From the NCBI RefSeq assembly GCF_012027615.1, contig NZ_SNUT01000005.1, positions 1-64,000 on the forward strand: a stretch of 64,000 nt of DNA, written 5' to 3'. Position numbers and translations under genes: made by a program. Under the pieces are notes generated by a model. That model saw nothing but the letters and a program-made list of their open reading frames with translations, did no database searches and was not told the origin of the DNA. The stretch's first letter is position 1, and each line of letters opens with the position of its first letter. This DNA comes from Thermococcus sp. 21S7. Its GTDB lineage: Archaea > Methanobacteriota_B > Thermococci > Thermococcales > Thermococcaceae. Positions 17,848 through 26,326 of the stretch are shown in pieces.

Positions 17848-17888
17848 AAAGAATTCGTGCCAAAAATACTTAAAAGTTTCACTTGTTA

Positions 17889-18752
17889 TTATCTATGAAA
17901 CAGCCCCTTTATGTCCACGTGAACGAAGGCAACCTCCACATCGGGGATTTCCTCTATGCGCTTCTTCACCTCCTCGCTGATGTCGTGGGCTTCTTTCAGC
18001 GTCAGTTCGGGGGGAACCTCTATATGTAGCTCGACGTGGAGTCTGTTTCCGACGTAGTGAGCGCGGAGGTCGTGAACGCCGAGAACGTTGGGAACGCCCA
18101 GCGCGCGTTTCTTTATCTCCTCACATATCTCGAAGGGCGGGGCCTGTCCCGTCAGATACCCAATGTTCTCAAGGATTATCTCAAGCGAAACCTTCACGAG
18201 GAAGACCGCGACGACTAGACCCGCGAGCGCGTCACCGTACTGAAAGCCGAGTTTCTGGGCACCGAGGCCGATTAGGACAGCTACGCTGCTCAGAGCATCG
18301 CTCCTGTGGTGGTATGCATCAGCAACGAGTATCTGGCTGTTCAGCTTCCTGCCGACGTGGACGGAGTAGCGGAACATCAATTCCTTCGCGAGGATTGAAA
18401 GTATCGTTACGCCGAGCATTATCCCATTTACCTCAACGACCTCCCCACGAACGAGCCTCCCAACGGAGTCCCTTCCAATCTCGTACGCGACGACGAGAAG
18501 GGCCTCACCTATCAGGAACGCCACCAGGGGCTCGAATCGTGAGTGGCCGAAGGGGTGGCTTTTATCGGGCGGCTTCGAGGAGATTTTTATTCCAGCGTAG
18601 CCTACGACGCTCGTGATGACATCGCTCAGGGAATGAACGCCATCGGATATGAGGGCTATGCTTGAATACAGAAAACCCACGATTAGTTTGAAAACGGATA
18701 GGAGGACGTTGCCAACGATGCTGACCCATATGGGCCTGTAAATCTCCTCCAC
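17889..18752 (-). CDS. Cation diffusion facilitator (CDF) efflux transporter
   Basis: This 287-residue metal/proton antiporter has six membrane spans. Metal sites are visible in span 2 (SDGVHSLSD) and span 5 (ADAYHHRSDA). A cytoplasmic C-terminal ferredoxin-like domain (about 205-287) ends in HVDIK. Both site motifs have the HxxxD/HHRSD pattern found in zinc, iron or manganese exporters, so the ion is uncertain. The promoter has a perfect 22-bp palindrome overlapping the end of its TATA box (18785-18792). Metal-dependent repression by a DtxR-, MntR- or ArsR-type protein is therefore likely. Confidence 0.9.
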   Translation of the reverse strand: MEEIYRPIWVSIVGNVLLSVFKLIVGFLYSSIALISDGVHSLSDVITSVVGYAGIKISSKPPDKSHPFGHSRFEPLVAFLIGEALLVVAYEIGRDSVGRLVRGEVVEVNGIMLGVTILSILAKELMFRYSVHVGRKLNSQILVADAYHHRSDALSSVAVLIGLGAQKLGFQYGDALAGLVVAVFLVKVSLEIILENIGYLTGQAPPFEICEEIKKRALGVPNVLGVHDLRAHYVGNRLHVELHIEVPPELTLKEAHDISEEVKKRIEEIPDVEVAFVHVDIKGLFHR

Positions 18753-18764
18753 GGTATCACCACA

Positions 18765-18786
18765 ATTTTGTGCATATGCACAAAAT
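18765..18786. promoter_or_regulatory. 22-bp perfect palindrome, probable operator of the CDF gene
   Basis: Each arm reads ATTTTGTGCAT and the two arms meet at the centre without mismatch. It sits immediately downstream of the TATA-like TTTAAATA (18785-18792, minus strand), which places it over the transcription start of the efflux gene. A bound regulator would block initiation. Confidence 0.7.
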
Positions 18787-18876
18787 ATTTAAACCTTTCC
18801 ATACCGCCCTCGGAACCAAACTTTATTAGGTTTTCCAATTTTGTTAGGCTAATCGAAAAAAGCAGAACGGAGCATC

Positions 18877-18937
18877 ACGGTCAGTCCGTCACTCCATCAT
18901 CACGAGCCTCAGACAAGGCTGAAATCATCATCCCGGG
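18877..18937 (-). ncRNA. C/D box guide sRNA (2'-O-methylation guide), copy 1
   Basis: On the minus strand a canonical layout is seen: C box ATGATGA (18931-18925), 12-nt guide TTTCAGCCTTGT, D' box CTGA (18912-18909), 5-nt spacer, C' box GTGATGA (18903-18897), 12-nt guide TGGAGTGACGGA, D box CTGA (18884-18881). A TATA-like CTTTTAAG (18963-18956) lies about 25 bases before the expected 5' end. By the N+5 rule the D' guide fits 16S rRNA GCAAGGCUGAAA (one G-U pair; the G near E. coli 902). The D guide fits 16S CCCGUCACUCCA (the U equivalent to E. coli 1406). The rRNA sequences are recalled, not aligned. Confidence 0.87.
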
Positions 18938-18966
18938 AAAAGGTTGAGGATGGGCCTTAAAAGGGT

Positions 18967-19027
18967 TTGCTCAGCGATCACCTTTCCGTCCTCATCGATC
19001 GGTTCGCCCATCACTCATCATCGCGTT
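18967..19027 (-). ncRNA. C/D box guide sRNA, copy 2 (internal boxes degenerate)
   Basis: On the minus strand: C box ATGATGA (19021-19015), guide GTGATGGGCGAA, D'-like CCGA (19002-18999), guide GAAAGGTGATCG, D box CTGA (18974-18971). Every element is exactly 90 bp from its counterpart in copy 1, including the TATA-like GTTTTAAG (19053-19046). The C' box is weak (CGATGA overlapping the spacer). The D' guide can pair with 23S rRNA UUCGCCCAUUAA (nine Watson-Crick pairs, one G-U, one more pair). The D guide pairs for nine bases with the recalled 16S 3' end CGAUCACCU. This copy is less certain than copy 1. Confidence 0.62.
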
Positions 19028-19087
19028 CCGGGGTTCTCATGAGGGCTTAAAACGGTTGCCCAAAAATAAGTGAAGGAGGCAGTGGAG

Positions 19088-21442
19088 TCAGAACTCCAGC
19101 TCAAAGTCCCCGGGCTCGTGTTCGATCACAATGGTAAGAACCCCGTCCGAGAGGGACTCGTCCACGATTTTACCGCCGACGACCCTGACGTCTTCAACGT
19201 TCCTCAGCGCCACCTCACTGAGGTTCGAGAGATGGTTGCGGAGGTGGAGCACGTCGCCATCCCTGCAGAGGACGGTCGCGGTGGAGTAAACGACCTCGAC
19301 GTCGCCGTACCTGACCTCAAAGGGCAGGAAGAGAACGCCGCGCTTCCTCATCTCTATCCCGTCCATGAGCTTTGGAACCTCAGTCCCCCCGTACCGAACC
19401 TTCCCGAATACCCTGTGGCCGCGCGGATTGGCGAGGACAAGGTAGTTGCCGCGCGGAATCGCTATCATGTCCCTGTCCGTGACCTCGAAGTCCCGTTCAA
19501 TCCCCTGGAGGGACAGCAGTTTATCAACGAACTTTCTGTGGAGGTCGTGGTGGCTGCCGAAGTACTGGAGCCTGAAGCCGAGAACTACCGCGCTTCCCCT
19601 TCCCTTCCGAACGAGCGCCCCCACAGGCTTGCCGCTGGCGAATACTACCGGCGTTCCGCCCCGCACTTCTCTGACCACATTTCTCGTTATCATTCTGTCA
19701 ATCCCGTCCGAGGAGACGCTGACGAAGGGGATGAGCCTGACGTTGTCCCTCGCCTCCGCCGGCTCAACCTCAACGCCAAGGTAGTCTGCCAGGGTGGAGT
19801 ACGGCTTCATGTTCTCGTCCAGGTAGGGGAGCATCGGGAGGATTACGAGGTTGCCGCCCCGCTCAACGAACTCCACGAGCTTGTCCTGAACGTCTCTGGA
19901 CATGAAGTCGAGGCTGTAGACCCAGAGCTGGCCGTACGCCAACATCTCTCCGACGCTTGCCTCCTCAAGGTCGAGGACGTCGAAGGGGGCGTTGCTCATC
20001 GCCAGGAGCGTCAAAAGCCCGCGCTCTCCGAAGAGGTACTCGTTGAGGTTGACGCTCTCCTTAAGGCCATCCCTCAGTCCCCAGAGCGAGAGGGGCTCGT
20101 AGGGCTCGTAGGTTCCGAAGGCGAGCCTCGGCCTGAGCGGGCTTTCCACGAAACCTGGGTTGCCACTCAAAAATTCGCCGAGCCACCTAATAGGCTCGAC
20201 GTGCGGCCTCTCGCTTCCATCAAGACCGACCGGCGAGTAAACGTCCCAGGTTATTCCGTTGTGCGACTCGTAGCCTTCTGGATTCTCCCCGCCGGCGTAG
20301 AGGTAGTAGTTGATGTTGTGGATTCCGAGGGCCGGAAGGAGGGCGTAGAGCAGCTCCGCCTCGTCCGGCTCTATCGTGTGGGCCAGCGAGGCTTGAGTCT
20401 CTATGCTCAGAGGCGGCGTTCCGAGTTTTCTCTGATAGAAGCGGTAGATTCCGGTTTTGTAATAAATGTGCCCGAGCCTGTCCTCCTTGAAGTCAAAGGA
20501 GCGGTAGAAGGAGTACCAGAACTCTGTCCAGAGGTGGATATCGAGGTTCTTCTCACTCACGTAGCGGTAGAAGTGTTTCCAGGCCGCGAGGAGGAGGTAG
20601 GGGTCGAGTATGCTTATCGGGACGTCGATGTAGCGCTTGAGGTGGTCGTAGAGGGTCTCAACGTAGCGGTTGGTCATCCATATCTTGAAGCGGTGCCAGT
20701 CGAGGAGCTTCGGCAAAGGCTCGTTTTCGCTCGCCGGCGCGTAGACCTCGGAGTAGTCCCCGATTGGCCTTCCGTAGCGCTCGCCCAGTTCGTCGAGGGT
20801 GTAGTTTTCCCTGAGCCACTCCTCCCAGAGGCCGCCGGGTTTAACGACGACGTCGTTGTAGTCGGTGAGGAACGGCTGGAATATCGTTTCCCAGTAGGAC
20901 GGCTCGTCGTCTATGGAGACGCTTACTATCGGCCCCCCGTTGGTGTGGAGGTAGTCCCGGATTATCGGAAGAACCCCTTCGTACCAACGGGAGACGGCCT
21001 CCAGGTAGGTCGGGTGGAGGTATGTAATCGGCGGGTAGTAGATGTCCCGCGGCAGGGCGCCGTCCGGCCCCCTGGCGAGTATCTCCGGGTGCCCGTTGAT
21101 TAGCCATTCCGGAATTCCGCCGTTCCTCCACTCACCGCAGATGTAGGGGCCGGGCCTGACGATGGCGTGCATCCCCATCTCCTGAACCAGCTCAAGGAAG
21201 CCCACCAGGTCCCTCTGGGGGTGCGTCTCGCCAGTGAAGTCGAACTCACCATTTTCAGGCTCGTGCCAGTTCCAGGCGACGTAGGTGTCAACCGTGTTGA
21301 GGCCGTGCCTCCTCATTTTTTCCAGCCTGTCGCGCCAGTGCCTCCTCGGAATGCGGAAGAACTGGAGTGTTCCGCCGTAGATTACAACCCTCTCGCCGTC
21401 GATAACGTAAACCCTGCCGTCGTGCTCAACCTTCATGACCAT
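19088..21442 (-). CDS. glmA: Exo-beta-D-glucosaminidase, GH35-type
   Basis: GlmA removes glucosamine from the non-reducing end of chitosan oligosaccharides in the archaeal chitin pathway. The 784-residue protein starts with a TIM barrel resembling GH35 (GTLQFFRIP, VRPGPYICGEW). Glu180 (SIDDEPSYWE) and Glu348 (LSIETQA) align, with an offset of one, with the residues I recall as catalytic in T. kodakarensis GlmA. A beta-rich C-terminal half carries a glutamine-amidotransferase-like segment (about 440-590). ATG 21442 overlaps the glmD stop (TGATG). ATG 21436 is an alternative start. There is no signal peptide, so it acts in the cytoplasm, as last gene of the transporter operon. Confidence 0.93.
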   Translation of the reverse strand: MVMKVEHDGRVYVIDGERVVIYGGTLQFFRIPRRHWRDRLEKMRRHGLNTVDTYVAWNWHEPENGEFDFTGETHPQRDLVGFLELVQEMGMHAIVRPGPYICGEWRNGGIPEWLINGHPEILARGPDGALPRDIYYPPITYLHPTYLEAVSRWYEGVLPIIRDYLHTNGGPIVSVSIDDEPSYWETIFQPFLTDYNDVVVKPGGLWEEWLRENYTLDELGERYGRPIGDYSEVYAPASENEPLPKLLDWHRFKIWMTNRYVETLYDHLKRYIDVPISILDPYLLLAAWKHFYRYVSEKNLDIHLWTEFWYSFYRSFDFKEDRLGHIYYKTGIYRFYQRKLGTPPLSIETQASLAHTIEPDEAELLYALLPALGIHNINYYLYAGGENPEGYESHNGITWDVYSPVGLDGSERPHVEPIRWLGEFLSGNPGFVESPLRPRLAFGTYEPYEPLSLWGLRDGLKESVNLNEYLFGERGLLTLLAMSNAPFDVLDLEEASVGEMLAYGQLWVYSLDFMSRDVQDKLVEFVERGGNLVILPMLPYLDENMKPYSTLADYLGVEVEPAEARDNVRLIPFVSVSSDGIDRMITRNVVREVRGGTPVVFASGKPVGALVRKGRGSAVVLGFRLQYFGSHHDLHRKFVDKLLSLQGIERDFEVTDRDMIAIPRGNYLVLANPRGHRVFGKVRYGGTEVPKLMDGIEMRKRGVLFLPFEVRYGDVEVVYSTATVLCRDGDVLHLRNHLSNLSEVALRNVEDVRVVGGKIVDESLSDGVLTIVIEHEPGDFELEF

Positions 21443-22422
21443 CACCACTTCACCACCTTGCTCAGAAACCTCGGCCTGTCGGGGTTGAGTCCGCGCCCAA
21501 CGGCCTTGTAGTAGGCCAGGAGCTGGATAACCGGCAGGTAGAGAACCACGTTGGCCGGCGGGCTCAGCCCCGGAACCTCGATAAAGTAATCGGCTCCCGT
21601 ATCGCGCCTTCCAACGGTGAGAACCTTCGCACCCTGGTCTTGGAACTCCTCCGTGAGCTTTTCGTGCCACTCGAAGGGCTCGTCCACGAGGAGAACGACG
21701 AGCGTTCCGTCGTCGGCTATGGACTTGAAGCCGTGTCTGACCTCGAAGGTCTGGTATGCCTCGCTCCAGAAGAGGGCCATCTCCTTCATCTTCAGCATCG
21801 CCTCAAGTGCCACCGGATGGAGGATTCCCGAGCCGAGGAAGATGACGTTCCTGAAGTCGAAGCCGCTGACGATTTCCCTGATGTAGTCCTCGCTCCGCAG
21901 GACTTCTTTCGTTAGTTCCGAGACGAGTTCCGCGTCGTAGGTTTCCCGCCCGTACGAACGGAGGAGAAGCTGCAGGAAGGCGAAGTAGAAGGCCGTGAAG
22001 GAGTGGGTCATTACGACGCTCTCCTCGTGGGCAGGAACGATTAGGGCGTGGTCGGCTTCCCTTGAGAGTGTGCTTTCGTACGCCGTAAGGGCGAACCTGG
22101 GAACGTTCAGGGCATCGAGGGCCTTTATGGCCTCCGTGGTCTCGCCGGAGCGGGAGATGGCCACGAGAAGTTCGGGATTTCCTATTGGGTACCACTCCCT
22201 CGAATACAAAAGTTCGGAGCAGGGGGCGCTGAACCCCCTGCCCCCGAGGCGGGTGGTTGCCATGGCCAGCGGCTGCGACAGGAAGTGTGAACTGCCACAG
22301 CCAGTGTAAACTATCTCCCTCGGTAACCGGAAGTCGTGATTGGCTATGAAATCCTCAAAGGCCTTTTGAGCCTTCTTTATTCCCTCTGGGGTCTTTCTAA
22401 TCTCCCTAATCGTCGAGTGCAT
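21442..22422 (-). CDS. glmD: Glucosamine-6-phosphate deaminase, SIS-domain type
   Basis: This enzyme converts glucosamine 6-phosphate to fructose 6-phosphate and ammonia, the entry of chitin carbon into glycolysis. The 326-residue protein has two SIS domains: YTGCGSSHF and [11 protein letters not shown] in the first, [13 protein letters not shown] and LVDEPFEWH in the second. Unlike bacterial NagB it belongs to the isomerase domain of the GlmS superfamily. ATG 22422 follows GGGGGTGAG at good spacing and starts just after the oppF stop. The length matches the T. kodakarensis enzyme as I recall it. Confidence 0.93.
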   Translation of the reverse strand: MHSTIREIRKTPEGIKKAQKAFEDFIANHDFRLPREIVYTGCGSSHFLSQPLAMATTRLGGRGFSAPCSELLYSREWYPIGNPELLVAISRSGETTEAIKALDALNVPRFALTAYESTLSREADHALIVPAHEESVVMTHSFTAFYFAFLQLLLRSYGRETYDAELVSELTKEVLRSEDYIREIVSGFDFRNVIFLGSGILHPVALEAMLKMKEMALFWSEAYQTFEVRHGFKSIADDGTLVVLLVDEPFEWHEKLTEEFQDQGAKVLTVGRRDTGADYFIEVPGLSPPANVVLYLPVIQLLAYYKAVGRGLNPDRPRFLSKVVKW

Positions 22423-22423
22423 C

Positions 22424-23386
22424 TCACTCACCCCCGTGGAGATGACAGGCAACCCAGTGGTTCTTCTCGACCTCGCGGAGCTCGGGGCGAACCTTGAAGC
22501 AGACGTCCTTGGCCTTCGGACACCTCGGTGCGTAGCGGCATCCGGCTATCTCGTAGATGCCGCGCTCCTCCTTCTCGGGCTCGATTCCCCTGAACTCCCA
22601 CTTGACGTTCAAATCGGGAACGCTCTCCAGGAGCATCCTGGTGTACGGGTGGAGCGGATTGTGAAACACCTTCTCCGTGTCGCCCATCTCGACGATGGTT
22701 CCGCGGTACATGATTATCGTCGAGTCGCTGATGTAGTAGCCGAGCGCCAGGTCATGGGTAACGAAGAGAACCGAGGTGTCGTGCCTGTCCCTGAAGTCGC
22801 CGAGGAGGTTGAGGATGTCGATTCTGGTCGACGCGTCGAGCATCGAAACCGCCTCGTCCGCTATTAGGAGCTTCGGCTTCAGCAGCAATGCCCTCGCAAT
22901 GAGGATTCTCTGAAGCTGTCCGCCGCTGAGCTGGTGCGGGAACTTGCCGCGCACCTCGTCGGGGTTGAGGCCGACCTGGATGAGCGCCTTGTCGATCATG
23001 TCGTCGCGCTCGCCCCTGCTGACGTCCGTGAGGTAGGAGTCGAAGACGAGGTCGAAGGCCCGGTCTATCGGGTGGAGCGGGTTGAAGCTCGCGAAGGGAT
23101 CCTGGAAAACGGCCTGGACGTCCCTGTAGTACTCCCTCCTCAGCTGCTTCTTGCTCAGCCCGGTTACGTCACGACCCTCGAAGAGTATCCTCCCGGAGGT
23201 GGGCTTTATCAGCCGGAGTATGAGCTTTCCGACGGTGGTTTTTCCGCTCCCGCTCTCGCCGACGAGGGAAACTATCTCGCCCTTTCCGATGGTGAAGCTG
23301 ACGCCGTCAACCGCCCGGATTTCAAAGCCGCCGATCAGGCCCGATGTGAATACCTTGGTCAGGTGTTCGACTTCGAGAAGGCTCAT
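22424..23386 (-). CDS. Oligopeptide/dipeptide-type ABC transporter ATPase (OppF/DppF)
   Basis: One of two ATPases of the importer. Walker A is GESGSGKTT, the signature is LSGGQLQRI and Walker B is LLIADEAVS. The D-loop reads MLDAST and the H-loop Asp-His (VTHDLALGY). The C-terminal oligopeptide-transporter extension holds four cysteines around [14 protein letters not shown], which in relatives bind an iron-sulfur cluster. Its ATG overlaps the oppD stop by four bases. Given glmD and glmA next in the operon, the cargo is probably a chitobiose-type sugar rather than peptide. Confidence 0.92.
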   Translation of the reverse strand: MSLLEVEHLTKVFTSGLIGGFEIRAVDGVSFTIGKGEIVSLVGESGSGKTTVGKLILRLIKPTSGRILFEGRDVTGLSKKQLRREYYRDVQAVFQDPFASFNPLHPIDRAFDLVFDSYLTDVSRGERDDMIDKALIQVGLNPDEVRGKFPHQLSGGQLQRILIARALLLKPKLLIADEAVSMLDASTRIDILNLLGDFRDRHDTSVLFVTHDLALGYYISDSTIIMYRGTIVEMGDTEKVFHNPLHPYTRMLLESVPDLNVKWEFRGIEPEKEERGIYEIAGCRYAPRCPKAKDVCFKVRPELREVEKNHWVACHLHGGE

Positions 23387-24348
23387 TGCTCCTCACCCCC
23401 GAGTAGATGGCATGCCGCGTAGTGGCTCTCACCGATCTTCACAAGGCTGGGCTCAACGTGCGGGCACCTGTCGAGGGCGTAGGGACAGCGGGTGTAGAAG
23501 CGGCACCCCTTCGGCGGTTTGAGGAGGCTTATCGGGTAGCCGGGAATTCCCTTGAGCTTCTGCTTCCTGTACTGCACCCCCATCCTCGGCAGGGAGTTGA
23601 GGAGGAGCTGGGTGTACGGGTGGCTCGGCTCGTTGATGAGTTCATCCGTGGGGCCGATTTCGACGACCTTGCCAGCGTACATGATCATTATCCTGTCCGC
23701 TATCTTGTCGAGTATGGCCAGGTCGTGGGTGACGAAGATTATCGACCTGACTATGCCCTCCTCCATGAAGTGGTGGAGCAGCTCGATGACTACTCTCTGA
23801 GTCGTGACGTCGAGGGCCGAGGTTACCTCGTCGGCGATGAGCAGGTCGGGGTTGAGGAGCGTTGAGACAACCATGGTGGCGCGCTGGCGCATTCCGCCGC
23901 TCAGCTCGACTGGATACATGTCCGCAACCTTGGGGCTGAGCTTCACCATAGCCAGCCTCTCGCGGAGGAGCTTCTCGACCTCCTCCCTGTCCGAGTGGCC
24001 GTGCTCCCTGGCCAAGTCCCAGACTATGTCCTTTATCTTCTTGGTCGGGTTGAGGGCGTTCATCGCGTACTGGGGGATTATTGAGAGTTCGCTGTAGCGT
24101 ATTTTTCTGGCCTCTTCCTCGCTCAGCCTCATCAAATCCCTGCCTTTGAAGATCGCCTTTCCGCCCATGTGAACCATCGGCGGCTTCCTGAGTATGAGGG
24201 AGTGCACGAGGGTTGATTTTCCGCAGCCGCTCTCGCCGGCTATGCCGAAGACTTCCCCCTCCTTGACCTCAAAGGAAACCCCGTCAACGGCCTTTACGTG
24301 GCCGACGGGAGTTGCGTAGTAAATTCTTAGGTTCTCAACGGTGAGCAT
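23383..24348 (-). CDS. Oligopeptide/dipeptide-type ABC transporter ATPase (OppD/DppD)
   Basis: This is the second ATPase (321 residues), pairing with the OppF-type subunit. Walker A is GESGCGKST, the signature is LSGGMRQRA, Walker B is LLIADEVTS and the switch histidine is in VTHDLAIL. The C-terminal extension carries the cysteine group CRFYTRCPYALDRC. The ATG lies within the oppC stop region behind GAGGAGGG. It is part of the five-gene importer of the chitin island. Confidence 0.92.
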   Translation of the reverse strand: MLTVENLRIYYATPVGHVKAVDGVSFEVKEGEVFGIAGESGCGKSTLVHSLILRKPPMVHMGGKAIFKGRDLMRLSEEEARKIRYSELSIIPQYAMNALNPTKKIKDIVWDLAREHGHSDREEVEKLLRERLAMVKLSPKVADMYPVELSGGMRQRATMVVSTLLNPDLLIADEVTSALDVTTQRVVIELLHHFMEEGIVRSIIFVTHDLAILDKIADRIMIMYAGKVVEIGPTDELINEPSHPYTQLLLNSLPRMGVQYRKQKLKGIPGYPISLLKPPKGCRFYTRCPYALDRCPHVEPSLVKIGESHYAACHLLGGEEQ

Positions 24349-24349
24349 G

Positions 24350-25288
24350 TCATTCCCTCCTCAGCCTCGGATTGAACACCTCTTCCATGCCCAGGTTGAT
24401 GAAGAACAACGCTGTGATGATGAGGGTGATTATCAGCCCGGGCGGGATGAACCACCACCACCAGCCGAACTGGAGGGCGTTGTGGGCTATCGCCTTCTGG
24501 AGTATCGTTCCCAGCGATACCGCCGTCGTTGGGCCGAGGCCTATGAAGTCGAGCGTCGCCGAGGCGAGTATCGCGCCGCTGAACTGCAGGATTCCGACCA
24601 TGAAGATGTAGGAAATCATGTTGGGCATTATCTCCTCGAAGATTATCCTGAGGTCGCTGAGGCCGACTATCCGCGCCAGGTTCACAAACTCGCGGTTCTT
24701 CAGCGAGAGGGTCTGGGAGCGAACTGCCCTGGCCACCCACGGCCAGCCGGTTAGGCCTATGATGAGCGCCTGAACCTCGGGGCTTCTGGCTTCGAGGTAG
24801 GCCGCGACCAGTATCAGGAGCACTATCGACGGGATGACCAGCATTATGTTGACGAACATCATGAGCAGCTCGTCGGTCAGCCCGCCCTTGTAGCCCGCGA
24901 TGAAGCCTATGGTAATTCCGAGTGCGGTTCCAATCACCGCAGCCAGCACCGCCACCCAGAGGCTCGTTCTCAGACCGTAGACGAGGAGGGCGTAGAGGTC
25001 CTTTCCGAGCTTGTCGGTTCCGAGGATGTGGAGGACCTCAACCTGGTTGCCAGTGTATGTCGTAAGGTTCTCGTGGGTCATCGGCGGGAGCGTTTTGGCG
25101 GAGTACGTCGCCACCGTGATGTTCGTTCCGGGTATGGTCTCGTAGTAGAGGCCATCGCTGGAGAACACGGTGAACATGGGCCCGACTATGGCGAACGCCA
25201 CGAAGAACAGGAGTACCCCGAAGCCGAAGCGGAACTTGTTGTTCCTCATTGCGAGTTTTAACTTGTAGAGCCTGCTCTCCCTGGCCAT
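24350..25288 (-). CDS. ABC transporter permease (OppC/DppC)
   Basis: This 312-residue membrane subunit has an N-terminal span (about 20-42), an extracytoplasmic region (45-110) and five more spans. The EAA loop is VNLARIVGLSDLRIIFEEIMPN (about 205-226) and contacts the ATPases. ATG 25288 is preferred to TTG 25294 because GGAGGG then has proper spacing. The gene starts one codon after the oppB stop. It forms the translocation path with OppB. Confidence 0.9.
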   Translation of the reverse strand: MARESRLYKLKLAMRNNKFRFGFGVLLFFVAFAIVGPMFTVFSSDGLYYETIPGTNITVATYSAKTLPPMTHENLTTYTGNQVEVLHILGTDKLGKDLYALLVYGLRTSLWVAVLAAVIGTALGITIGFIAGYKGGLTDELLMMFVNIMLVIPSIVLLILVAAYLEARSPEVQALIIGLTGWPWVARAVRSQTLSLKNREFVNLARIVGLSDLRIIFEEIMPNMISYIFMVGILQFSGAILASATLDFIGLGPTTAVSLGTILQKAIAHNALQFGWWWWFIPPGLIITLIITALFFINLGMEEVFNPRLRRE

Positions 25289-25290
25289 CT

Positions 25291-26283
25291 TCAACCCTCC
25301 GTGTAGCTCGTTCTGACGCGCGGGTCGATGAAGGCGTAGACTATGTCTATGATGAAGTTCGCCGCGAGAACCGAGATTACGACCATGAGGAACGCGCCCT
25401 GGAGCAGGAAGTAGTCCTGGCTCAGCGCCGCGTTCATTAGGAGTATGCCTATCCCCGGGTAGTTGAAGACTATTTCCGTCGCTATGGCTCCGGCAACCAT
25501 CAGGCCGAGCTGTAAAGCGAGACCGGTGACCTGAGGCAGTATGGCGTTCCTGTAGGCGTGGCTGGTCATCAGTCTCTCGCTCGCGCCGAGTGCCTCAAGG
25601 TAGCGGACGTAGTCGGCCTCAAGCTCGTAGATTATCATGTTGCGCATTCCTATGGCCCAGCTCCCTATCATGACTATGAACAGGCTCAGGAAGGGGAGTA
25701 TCCAGTGGGAGATGAAGCTCTTTATGAACTCCCACGAGAAGCTGGGGAGCAGGGAAGGGTCGTAGGCGCCCTGGTAGGGGAGCCATCCGGCCCTGACCCC
25801 GACGAAGTAGACGAGGAGCATGGCGAACCAGAAGTAGGGCATGCTCGCGAGGAAGTAGAAAACGGGCATCATGTAGCGGTCGTACTTCTTATTCTTACCC
25901 GCTATCGCGCCCAGCCAGTTTCCGACCAGCCAGCTGAGCGCTATGGCAGGGAGGAGGATGGCGATATCATAGGGAAGGGCGTGCTTGATTAAATCCCATA
26001 CGGGGGCCTTGTAGAGGAGGCTGTAGCCCAGGTCCCCGTGGAAGAGCCTGACCCAGAAGTTCACGAACTGCCTCCAGAGGGGCTCGTTGAGCCCGTAAAG
26101 CTCCTCGTAGAATTTAATCAGTATCTCCTTCTCGCCGGGGGCAAGGTTGAGGTTTGATTCTATCATGGCCTCTATAGGGTTGCCGGGCATGAGCCTGGGC
26201 AGGAGCCAGTTGAGCGTAACCGCGAACAGGAAAGTTATCGCGTAAACGAGGGTTTTCCTGGCGAGATACTTCCTGAACCCCAT
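25291..26283 (-). CDS. ABC transporter permease (OppB/DppB)
   Basis: This 330-residue permease has six spans. The conserved N terminus FLFAVTLNWLLPRLMPGNPIE and the EAA-like loop YVRYLEALGASERLMTSHAYR are typical of OppB. GGGAGGG precedes the ATG. Between oppA and this gene are 43 bases holding a T-rich tract (CTTTTTCTTCC, minus strand) and a TTTATAAC box. These could lower read-through from oppA and offer an internal promoter, so that the binding protein is made in excess. Confidence 0.9.
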   Translation of the reverse strand: MGFRKYLARKTLVYAITFLFAVTLNWLLPRLMPGNPIEAMIESNLNLAPGEKEILIKFYEELYGLNEPLWRQFVNFWVRLFHGDLGYSLLYKAPVWDLIKHALPYDIAILLPAIALSWLVGNWLGAIAGKNKKYDRYMMPVFYFLASMPYFWFAMLLVYFVGVRAGWLPYQGAYDPSLLPSFSWEFIKSFISHWILPFLSLFIVMIGSWAIGMRNMIIYELEADYVRYLEALGASERLMTSHAYRNAILPQVTGLALQLGLMVAGAIATEIVFNYPGIGILLMNAALSQDYFLLQGAFLMVVISVLAANFIIDIVYAFIDPRVRTSYTEG

Positions 26284-26326
26284 TGCTTTCCCTCCCGTTA
26301 TAAACTGTCAAAAGGAAGAAAAAGCG

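Larger units (their letters stand above)
16060..17885 (-). mobile_element. IS607-type insertion sequence (tnpA + tnpB)
   Basis: The element carries a serine recombinase of the IS607 kind and an overlapping tnpB on the minus strand. It fills the gap between mfnA and the cation efflux gene. The right end contains a 13-bp perfect inverted repeat (16064-16076 with 16099-16111). The left end lies between the tnpA promoter (TTTTAAGT near 17870) and 17888. Exact ends are estimates, because IS607 elements lack terminal inverted repeats and target duplications. Confidence 0.85.

Noticed and set aside
19070-21103. Long open frame on the plus strand antisense to glmA (677 codons)
   Set aside because: It mirrors the GC-rich third positions of glmA; the product is low-complexity and valine/glutamate-rich, with no signature, and glmA is well supported.
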